A stretch of 8,193 bases of DNA from Actinobacteria bacterium UBA7422 (GTDB lineage: Bacteria; Actinomycetota; Actinomycetes; S36-B12): positions 1 to 8,193 of the forward strand of contig DKME01000165.1 of the NCBI GenBank assembly GCA_002469525.1, in the 5' to 3' direction. A program made the translations under genes and the position numbers. Under the pieces are notes generated by a model. That model saw only the letters and a list, made by a program, of their open reading frames with translations, was not told the origin of the DNA and did no database searches. Of the stretch, positions 1 to 5,208 are shown piece by piece. How positions within the stretch are numbered: the first letter of the stretch is position 1; each line of letters starts with the position of its first letter.

Positions 1-258
1 ACTGTTCCTGTTGCCATGTTGCTATTTCTCCCTAACATAAAACACGAGGGGCAACGTGCCCTTCGTACAGAAGGCACCCTCGATCCGAAGACCGGGCCGC
101 GCCCACTGGTACAAATGTCCTCTCCCCCCTCGCGCGCTTGTGCACCGCCCCCCTTTATGCCCGAATTCAAGCTCGAAACTTCACATTGCCATTGATTCGA
201 ATGCTCCCATTGCCTCTCGTTGTTCATCAAGAATTCGCTTTCACATTCACTCCAATTG
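1..258. other. Left-edge region, no gene recognised
   Basis: No frame on either strand resembles a known family. The plus strand is open in frame 1 from the window edge to a stop near 195, with a short protein-like stretch, so the tail of an upstream gene cannot be excluded. The C-rich run around 120-155 gives low-complexity Pro/Arg-rich translations typical of non-coding reading. An arsR gene, often found beside an ACR3 operon, is not visible here. Confidence 0.5.
44..66. other. 10-bp stem, triloop hairpin
   Basis: Positions 44-53 pair with 57-66 around a 3-nt loop, with nine Watson-Crick pairs and one G-T pair. On the minus strand the stem is followed by GTTTTATGTT, which is terminator-like, but no minus-strand gene that would use it is seen. 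On the plus strand no T-run follows. It could instead be the terminal hairpin of a gene lying to the left of the window. Confidence 0.35.
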
Positions 259-287
259 TTGACAGGTTTATAGCGGGTTGGCACACT
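259..287 (+). promoter_or_regulatory. Candidate promoter of the arsenic operon
   Basis: A perfect TTGACA -35 box lies at 259-264. Seventeen bases later CACACT (282-287) is a weak -10 match, 3 of 6. Transcription would begin near 294, almost at the ATG at 297, so the message would be leaderless or nearly so. This agrees with the absence of any Shine-Dalgarno sequence before that ATG. The weak -10 makes the call tentative. Confidence 0.35.
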
Positions 288-291
288 TTCA

Positions 292-309
292 TATTGATGA
301 ACGTCAATA
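292..309. promoter_or_regulatory. Inverted repeat, candidate ArsR operator
   Basis: TATTGA (292-297) and TCAATA (304-309) form a perfect 6-bp inverted repeat with a 6-bp spacer. It covers the predicted transcription start and the ATG of the arsenite exporter. TTGA/TCAA-type half sites resemble sites bound by ArsR/SmtB repressors, and a site here would block transcription initiation. The regulator itself is not in the window. Short repeats also arise by chance, so this is inference from position and context. Confidence 0.35.
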
Positions 310-1364
310 CAGAGGAAATCGAAACTCCGCGTCTGTCCACACTGGATCGCTTCTTGCCAGTCTGGATCGTGATTGCTATGGCAGCGGGACTGCTCCTTGG
401 GCGCGGGGTGCCCGGATTGCAAGAGGCACTTGATGCGGTCAAGGTTGACAACACAAGCGTGCTCATCGCACTGGGACTCTTCGCCATGATGTATCCGGTA
501 CTTGCCCGCGTTAAATATGAAGAGATGGGGCACCTTGCCGGTGACCGCCGGATGCTGTGGCTATCTCTCTTTATGAACTGGCTGGTCGGCCCATTACTCA
601 TGTTCGCCCTTGCCTGGATTTTTCTTGCGGACTACCCAGAATTTCGAACGGGATTAATAGTTATCGGTTTAGCGCGTTGTATTGCCATGGTCTTGATTTG
701 GAATGACCTCGCGTGCGGTGACCGCGAAGCGGGTGCCTTACTCGTTGCTATCAACTCTATTTTTCAGATACTTGCCTATGCACTTTTGGGGACCTTCTAC
801 CTTGCGATCTTGCCCGGATGGTTGGGCCTTGACACGCAAGACGTTGCATTCTCCACTTGGGGAATCACGAAGGCAGTGCTCATATTTCTAGGAATACCCC
901 TGCTCTTGGGATTCCTTACCCGCCAAATCGGGGTTTCACGCAAAGGAAAGGATTGGTATGACAACACCTTTGCACCAAAGATCGCACCAATCGCGCTCTA
1001 CGGTCTACTTTTCACAATCGTCATTCTCTTCGCACTTCAAGGTAATGCGATTACCTCAGACCCATTAAGTGTGGTGCTCATCGCCTTACCCCTCATGATC
1101 TATTTCGCGCTCATGTGGTTCGCGGCAATGTGGGCATCCCACGCGATTGGGTTGCCGTATGCACGCTCTGCCACGGTTGCATTCACTTCTGCAGGAAATA
1201 ATTTTGAACTTGCAATTGCTGTGAGCATTGGAGTCTGGGGTGTGACATCTGGTCAGGCGCTCACGGGAGTGATCGGACCACTGATTGAAGTTCCAGCACT
1301 GGTTGCGCTCGTTTATGTGTCCTTGTGGCTGCGCCGTAAATGGAAATGGAAGGAATTTGCATGA
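297..1364 (+). CDS. ACR3-family arsenite efflux permease
   Basis: Exports arsenite (and possibly antimonite) across the cytoplasmic membrane, driven by the proton motive force. The 355-residue product has about ten hydrophobic segments and the usual ACR3 length. The signature segment GLARCIAMVLIWNDLACG (about 124-141) carries Cys128, equivalent to the cysteine essential for arsenite transport in characterised ACR3 proteins. Near the C-terminus, the asparagine pair in TSAGNNFELAIAV (about 297-309) and Glu331 in GPLIEVPALVALVYVSL are also family hallmarks. The frame is open back to 138, but the upstream 53 residues do not look like ACR3. ATG 297 gives a normal N-terminus ending in LDRFLPVWI and sits just after a promoter-like sequence. 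No Shine-Dalgarno precedes it. The stop overlaps the arsC start (ATGA), so the two genes are translationally coupled. Confidence 0.95.
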   Translation: MNVNTEEIETPRLSTLDRFLPVWIVIAMAAGLLLGRGVPGLQEALDAVKVDNTSVLIALGLFAMMYPVLARVKYEEMGHLAGDRRMLWLSLFMNWLVGPLLMFALAWIFLADYPEFRTGLIVIGLARCIAMVLIWNDLACGDREAGALLVAINSIFQILAYALLGTFYLAILPGWLGLDTQDVAFSTWGITKAVLIFLGIPLLLGFLTRQIGVSRKGKDWYDNTFAPKIAPIALYGLLFTIVILFALQGNAITSDPLSVVLIALPLMIYFALMWFAAMWASHAIGLPYARSATVAFTSAGNNFELAIAVSIGVWGVTSGQALTGVIGPLIEVPALVALVYVSLWLRRKWKWKEFA

Positions 1365-1765
1365 GCAACAAACCAACAGTTCTCTTCGTTTGCGTTCACA
1401 ATGCAGGTCGCTCTCAAATGGCTGCCGGATACCTCACACATCTTGCCGGTGACCGAATCGAAATCCTTTCGGCCGGATCAGCGCCAGCAGATTCAATCAA
1501 CCCGGTGGCAATTCAAGTCATGTCGGAAGAGGGTATCGATATCAGCGGTGAACAACCCAAAATTCTGACTGACGAGACGGTTCAGTGCGCAGATGTCGTG
1601 ATCACAATGGGTTGCGGGGACACGTGCAAATTTTATCCGGGCAAGCGATATGAGGATTGGGTACTTGACGACCCAGCCGGTCAAGGCGTCGAGTCCGTTC
1701 GACCGATCCGAGATGCAATTCGAATCAAGATTGAGAAACTGATTACCGAGCTTCAGGTCGACTAA
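1361..1765 (+). CDS. arsC: Arsenate reductase, LMW-PTP fold
   Basis: Reduces arsenate to arsenite, which the overlapping ACR3 pump then exports. The 134-residue protein begins with the phosphatase-type P-loop: Cys11-x5-Arg17-Ser18 in VCVHNAGRS. The acidic LDDPAG motif is at 102-107. Cys85 and Cys89 in MGCGDTC are the likely relay cysteines that pass the disulfide to a thioredoxin-type reductant. This separates it from mycothiol-transferase ArsC proteins, which lack that pair; the spacing (CxxxC) is shorter than in the Staphylococcus aureus enzyme. Cys76 is an additional cysteine. ATG 1361 is chosen over 1340 because AAGGA at 1350-1354 lies six bases upstream and the start forms an ATGA overlap with the acr3 stop. 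No convincing terminator follows. Confidence 0.95.
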   Translation: MSNKPTVLFVCVHNAGRSQMAAGYLTHLAGDRIEILSAGSAPADSINPVAIQVMSEEGIDISGEQPKILTDETVQCADVVITMGCGDTCKFYPGKRYEDWVLDDPAGQGVESVRPIRDAIRIKIEKLITELQVD

Positions 1766-1791
1766 GTACCTGGAAACTGTCTCGCTTGTAG

Positions 1792-2089
1792 TCAGTCAAG
1801 AACCGCTCGCAGTCTCCGTGAATCGCCGGCTCCATCTTTTAATGTGCGCTCTGCGCTAACTGTGCTTGCTATGTGAAGACCCAAGGCTGGACTTCCTAAG
1901 CGTTTCAGTTCCTAAGCGTTTCTGACGGACTAAGAAGCACTAACCCCACGTCAAAGTGTCAAACTCAGTCTGGGCAGCGTGGAAGTTCGGGTCGAAGGAA
2001 AGGATGGCAACGGCGCTCGCGCTAGCGCTCTTCACTCGATTCCCCTCGGCTGTTCTGACGAATTCAATTCGCAGGGCCTGAGTGTTCAT
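1792..2089 (-). pseudogene. Possible decayed gene in the arsC-asnC gap
   Basis: The 408-bp gap after arsC holds no confident gene. On the minus strand an ATG at 2089 opens a 49-codon frame ending at TAG 1942-1940, with mostly G or C in third positions. It contains the stretch SFDPNFHAAQTEFDTLTWG but has no ribosome binding site. The same frame is open from just after the regulator stop at 2174. Beyond TAG 1940, another open stretch runs to a TGA at 1794-1792. The two stretches are in different frames, but removing one copy of the 16-bp duplication at 1893-1924 brings them into register, leaving only the TAG. This could be a gene broken by a duplication and a nonsense mutation, or chance. I recognise no family. 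A T9 run at 2143-2151 is the only other notable feature, and I see no good hairpin before it. Confidence 0.2.
1893..1924. repeat. 16-bp tandem duplication
   Basis: Two adjacent 16-bp units, 1893-1908 and 1909-1924, share TTCCTAAGCGTTTC and differ only at position 15 (AG versus TG at the end). They lie in the intergenic stretch between arsC and the AsnC-type regulator gene. A 16-bp duplication shifts any reading frame through it, which matters for the possible decayed gene here. Confidence 0.85.
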
Positions 2090-2173
2090 CGGGGTTGGTG
2101 CAAATTTCACCAGATCATGAACTGAAGTATGACGGAGCAGTATTTTTTTTTGCGACAGCGATCCCTCGTGCGG

Positions 2174-2623
2174 TTACTCCATTGATCGAGGTGAGAGTAC
2201 CTCAGAAATCTGACTAGAAAGAATGATTTCACTCGAAGGGGTTCCATAACGAGTCAAGTTATCTACTACTTCTTCGAATTCGTCCATGGTGCCGGCAACT
2301 ACTCTCACGATTGAACAGTATGGCCCCGTCACCCTATGAATCTCCATTATGTGAATGTTTTCAATCGCTTTAGGGTCCTTCAAAATGCAGGACGCGCCGT
2401 GACAATCAAGTCGCACGAGCGCATCGACCGTCCATCCGACTGACCGAGGATTGATATGCGCGCGGTAACTGGTAATCACGCCGGCTTCTTCTAGCTTGCG
2501 GGTGCGGTTTGCTACTGAAGGTGTGGACAGATGAACCAAGCGAGACAATGCGCTGTAGGAGTACCTGGCATCTCTTTGGAGCGCCTCAAGGATGCGGACA
2601 TCCATTTCATCGAGTTCATCCAT
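2174..2623 (-). CDS. Lrp/AsnC-family transcriptional regulator
   Basis: A 149-residue DNA-binding regulator of the feast/famine type. The N-terminal helix-turn-helix (about 4-60) includes MDVRILEALQRDARYSYSAL, then the recognition region TPSVANRTRKLEEAGVI. A linker and a C-terminal RAM domain (about 66-142) would bind an amino acid or related effector and form dimers and higher oligomers. Length is normal for the family. Its ATG at 2623 overlaps the end of the dioxygenase gene by 8 bp, so the two are co-transcribed with the enzyme first. Together with the divergent promoter region upstream of that gene, this suggests a local regulator responding to tryptophan or a derivative. The effector is inference, not visible in the sequence. 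Confidence 0.92.
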   Translation of the reverse strand: MDELDEMDVRILEALQRDARYSYSALSRLVHLSTPSVANRTRKLEEAGVITSYRAHINPRSVGWTVDALVRLDCHGASCILKDPKAIENIHIMEIHRVTGPYCSIVRVVAGTMDEFEEVVDNLTRYGTPSSEIILSSQISEVLSPRSME

Positions 2624-3329
2624 CGCTTGCCAATTCCCTATTCGCCCGCTCCGTTAAATGGACCCGGACATCCCACAGCTCTTCCATGATTGAACGGTCA
2701 CGCAAATTCCGCACCACTTCAACGGGAGTTCCTTGGGTTCCACTGACTGTTCCACCGATCGTACGCTCAATTACCTTCACGTGAACACTGCGCCAAATCA
2801 TCAGCGCTTCATCTAGATCAACGAGCAACTCAACGAGTGAATAAAGCGATTCATTGGCTTCGACATCCAAATACAATTTTTCTAAGGTTAAGTCGGCGCG
2901 ACCCAATGCTTGTTGAACAGATGTCACCAATACTTTCAGACTCTCCCGTATATTTCTAAATCCTGGTGAGTCAAAACCAGAACCATGACCCAGAGCAGTC
3001 CGAACGTGTTGGTAGTCCCACGGTGTCATTTTTTCTAGCATGGGGAGCTGCGTAGTCGTGTAGTGGATGCAATCGCGAGCACGAATCAGATACCGACTCG
3101 CCGCTTGAATCAAGTCTTTATCAATATTGAGAACCGCGTGATCAATTTCAGCCACAGCCAATTTAAGCCAAAGTTCGGAAGACTGATGGACGACCGTGAA
3201 GAGCAATTCATCTCGGTGTTTCCATGTTGCAGGCTCCGGTTGCAGCACCAGCAATTCATCAGTTCGAATATAAACTTCGTAATCACTGCCACCTTCGGAG
3301 GCAAACTTCGGCTCACGCAATTCATTCAT
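2616..3329 (-). CDS. Compact tryptophan 2,3-dioxygenase-family enzyme
   Basis: Predicted cytoplasmic haem enzyme that inserts oxygen into the indole ring of L-tryptophan or a relative. From ATG 3329 the product is 237 residues. The family core starts at DYEVYIRTDELLVLQ (about 16-30). Compared from memory with Xanthomonas TDO, the catalytic set is present: Phe44 and His48 in FTVVHQSSELW, Tyr106 and Arg110 (YxxxR, substrate carboxylate), SGF at 117-119, proximal haem His183 in WRSVH, and a glycine/threonine loop GGTVSGTQGT (192-201). The protein is about 60 residues shorter than that enzyme; the region between SGFDSPGFR and LEKLY lacks about 50 residues. The frame is open to 3476, but residues before 3329 do not resemble the family, and AAGGAGAG lies about ten bases before ATG 3329. 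Start at 3371 is the main alternative. Short TDO relatives can catalyse other indole oxidations, so the exact reaction is open. Confidence 0.88.
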   Translation of the reverse strand: MNELREPKFASEGGSDYEVYIRTDELLVLQPEPATWKHRDELLFTVVHQSSELWLKLAVAEIDHAVLNIDKDLIQAASRYLIRARDCIHYTTTQLPMLEKMTPWDYQHVRTALGHGSGFDSPGFRNIRESLKVLVTSVQQALGRADLTLEKLYLDVEANESLYSLVELLVDLDEALMIWRSVHVKVIERTIGGTVSGTQGTPVEVVRNLRDRSIMEELWDVRVHLTERANRELASDG

Positions 3330-3465
3330 ACTGTTACTGCTCTCCTTCACTAATGACTCACCGATATTCATAATCTCGCAATAATCGCTCGACGGCTCCA
3401 AGCCCTTTCCGAAATATCCGAGACTGAACTCCCATAAAAGTTTCCCCATGATATTCAAAGTGAAC

Positions 3466-3496
3466 TTAGATAACAATCAGAAGTCGATTATGCTAA
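3466..3496. promoter_or_regulatory. Interrupted palindrome in the divergent region
   Basis: TTAG (3466-3469) and CTAA (3493-3496) are symmetrical about 3481, and inside them AATC (3475-3478) faces GATT (3486-3489). The site lies in the AT-rich spacer between the divergent dioxygenase and TIGR04076 genes. On the minus strand a weak promoter, TTGGAC (3518-3513), 17 bp, TAGCAT (3495-3490), overlaps its right arm. Loose A/T-rich palindromes of this kind suit Lrp/AsnC regulators, one of which is encoded in this locus. The match is too degenerate to be firm. The rest of 3330-3695 holds one promoter candidate and no gene I can support. Confidence 0.3.
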
Positions 3497-3554
3497 ACAT
3501 GCGAAACGTAATGTCCAATTAAAGTTACGAAAGTGCCAAAAAACGCCAGATTTA

Positions 3555-3582
3555 TTGCCATTATTTATGCTCGTGCTATTTT
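3555..3582 (+). promoter_or_regulatory. Candidate sigma-A promoter for the TIGR04076-LLM pair
   Basis: TTGCCA (3555-3560, 5 of 6 to TTGACA), a 16-bp spacer, then TATTTT (3577-3582, 4 of 6 to TATAAT). Transcription would start near 3589 and run rightward, leaving a leader of about 180 bases before ATG 3768, or about 107 before ATG 3696. It is the best plus-strand promoter match in this spacer. Confidence 0.45.
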
Positions 3583-3767
3583 CTGCTTGGACTTCTTCAC
3601 AAAAATTTTCCCAAATCAACTTGCGGATCCAAACCTAGTTTATTGTCCTTCTGGTTCACAACGCTCCTGGCGAAAGCACCGGTGAAACCTGCTTGATGCT
3701 GGACACCTTTTGGACCTATTATCAGGGCGTGGATTCAAAGGAAAATAAAGCCGATCTGGGTCGTCCA

Positions 3768-4073
3768 ATGGAGTTATACAACCTCCGGGTTGAGGTCGAA
3801 AGTATAAATGGAAGATCAGTTTGCGGAATGTCACCCGGAGACTATTTTGAAGTTACGAACAGTGCGGAAGTTCGGATTCCTGACGGTAAACATTTTTGCA
3901 TGTATGCGATCGCCTCTGTTCTCCCTTTGTTGCCCGCAAAGCAACGGGTAATGCCGGAGAACGATTGGTTGGAAAGTGATAGTCGCGTCGCATGTCCAGA
4001 TCCTGAAGAGCAACTCATTATGCGGATTGTGCGCACTGAACTTGTTCAACTCGATGCAAATGATTTAACATGA
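3768..4073 (+). CDS. TIGR04076-family small three-cysteine protein
   Basis: A 101-residue cytoplasmic protein matching, from memory, the uncharacterised TIGR04076 family. The pattern seen is NLRVEVESINGR, Cys19, GMSPGDYFEV, IPDG, Cys44, a PLLP turn, then VACPDPEE with Cys76, then a C-terminal strand. All three cysteines are in the positions I expect for the family, which suggests a metal or redox role, but function is unknown. The frame is open upstream through ATG 3696 and TTG 3693 to a TAG near 3640; neither start has a clear ribosome binding site. ATG 3768 is preferred because it gives the normal family length of about 90-100 residues. Its stop overlaps the next gene's start (ATGA), so it is probably made together with the luciferase-like oxidoreductase and may assist it. 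Confidence 0.8.
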   Translation: MELYNLRVEVESINGRSVCGMSPGDYFEVTNSAEVRIPDGKHFCMYAIASVLPLLPAKQRVMPENDWLESDSRVACPDPEEQLIMRIVRTELVQLDANDLT

Positions 4074-5071
4074 AACAAACCACAATTGGAATCGGACTGC
4101 AAGGAAATCTCACCCCAGATCAGTACAAAGAGATTGCGACTTCTGTTGACGAACTCGGTATTGAGTACATCACCATGTTTGGTGACCTTATGTTTCAGCC
4201 TCCAATTCCTCCGCTAGTCCAGATGGCCAGTGTGACTAAGTCGGCGACACTCGGCCCTGCCTGTCTCAACCCCTTTGCGATTGCGCCGCACGAAATCGCC
4301 GGCCTCGCTGCCTATCTCGACCTTGCATCAAGCGGACGGAGCTATTTAGGGCTGGCTAGAGGCACTTGGCTAAGTGGCGTCGGTATTGCCCAGGAGCGAG
4401 CCATTCTTGTCCTGCGTGAATCACTAGAAGTGATTCGAAGGCTAATTGCCGGCGATCGGTCAGGCTGGGAGGGCGAGTTATATCGCTTGGCGCCAGGAAT
4501 CGGATTTGAGTTCACAACGCAGCGATCTCGCATTCCAATTCTTATTGGAACTTGGGGGAAACAAACGGCACTCTTAGCTGGAGCGGTCGCCGACGAAGTA
4601 AAAATTGGTGGGACCGCAAACCCTCTCATGGTCCCGGTCATGCAGGCATACCTCGATGAAGGTGCACGCAGTGTTGGAAGAAACCCAGATGAATTAGGGG
4701 TTGTTGTCGGCGCAGTCACGGTAGTCGACGAAGACCATGAGGCCGCTCGCACGCTCGCACGCACGGAAGTCGCAATGTATCTCGCTGTTGTTGCCGATCT
4801 TGATACCACTATTTCACTTGACCCCGATCTCATTAATCGGGTTCGTGCTGGTGTCGCTCGCGGTGAGCACCTTGAAGCCGGAAAAATCATTCCCGACCAA
4901 GTCCTTGACCTTTTTGCATTCTCCGGATCACCGGAACACGTTGCACAACAGGTGCAGAATTTGATTGACGCTGGCGCAAGTCGTGTTGAGTTGGGTACAC
5001 CACAAGGAATTGACAGTGCTCGGGGTGTCCGTTTGATCGGAGAACGCGTGCTACCACTCTTGCGTCGTTGA
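4070..5071 (+). CDS. Luciferase-like (LLM, Mer-type) oxidoreductase
   Basis: A 333-residue flavin- or F420-dependent oxidoreductase of the bacterial luciferase-like TIM-barrel superfamily. Seen in order: a first strand IGIGLQG (6-12), the GRSYLGLARGTW segment (89-100), the helix LRESLEVIRRLIAG (115-128) followed by GWEGELYRL, the strand IPILIGTWG (155-163) and the C-terminal FAFSGSPEHVAQQVQNLIDAGASRVELGTP region. The last is typical of the Mer/F420-dependent branch (methylene-tetrahydromethanopterin reductase-like). In actinobacteria F420 is a reasonable cofactor guess, but FMN cannot be excluded and the substrate is not predictable. Translation is coupled to the TIGR04076 gene by an ATGA overlap. 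The gene ends inside a short tandem repeat. Confidence 0.9.
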   Translation: MKQTTIGIGLQGNLTPDQYKEIATSVDELGIEYITMFGDLMFQPPIPPLVQMASVTKSATLGPACLNPFAIAPHEIAGLAAYLDLASSGRSYLGLARGTWLSGVGIAQERAILVLRESLEVIRRLIAGDRSGWEGELYRLAPGIGFEFTTQRSRIPILIGTWGKQTALLAGAVADEVKIGGTANPLMVPVMQAYLDEGARSVGRNPDELGVVVGAVTVVDEDHEAARTLARTEVAMYLAVVADLDTTISLDPDLINRVRAGVARGEHLEAGKIIPDQVLDLFAFSGSPEHVAQQVQNLIDAGASRVELGTPQGIDSARGVRLIGERVLPLLRR

Positions 5072-5092
5072 TGAGTGAAATTGATGAGTGAA
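5068..5092. repeat. 13-bp period tandem repeat across a stop codon
   Basis: TTGATGAGTGAA occurs at 5068-5079 and again at 5081-5092, separated by one A. The TGA stop of the oxidoreductase (5069-5071) is inside the first copy, and the second copy repeats the stop-containing bases in another frame. Confidence 0.85.
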
Positions 5093-5125
5093 GCCCGTCA
5101 CTTCTGGCAAATTTCGAATTAAAGG

Positions 5126-5146
5126 GTCAGGCTAAGGAGTCAGGCT
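5126..5146. repeat. Direct repeat GTCAGGCT, 13-bp spacing
   Basis: GTCAGGCT at 5126-5133 and 5139-5146, again with a 13-bp period. It lies in the 137-bp space between the convergent oxidoreductase and amine-oxidase genes. Only weak hairpins are present there (AGTGA/TCACT at 5087-5102 and AACAT/ATGTT at 5150-5162). Neither has a T-run, so I see no convincing terminator for either gene. Confidence 0.7.
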
Positions 5147-5208
5147 TTAAACATTGCATGTTCACGCGTTCAGATGGGTGCCAGTTATTGTTCGCAATAC
5201 AAGGAAAT

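Noticed and set aside
138..296. N-terminal extension of the ACR3 frame back to 138
   Set aside because: The 53 extra residues do not resemble ACR3, cross the promoter-like TTGACA, and the 297 start gives the normal family N-terminus.
2025..2034. Perfect palindrome GCGCTAGCGC
   Set aside because: Short self-complementary GC run without neighbouring signal; it falls inside the possible decayed frame.
2143..2151. T9 run as an ars operon terminator
   Set aside because: No stable hairpin directly precedes it and it lies almost 380 bp after arsC.
3330..3476. N-terminal extension of the TDO frame to 3476
   Set aside because: Residues before 3329 show no TDO similarity; AAGGAGAG supports the 3329 start. 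Start 3371 remains a lesser option.
3669..3689. Two tiny GAAA-loop hairpins suggesting a riboswitch
   Set aside because: Stems are only two or three base pairs and I recognise no riboswitch core.
4342..4890. 182-codon minus-strand frame inside the LLM gene
   Set aside because: Low-complexity Ser/Arg/Thr-rich translation and full overlap with a well-supported gene; an antisense shadow.
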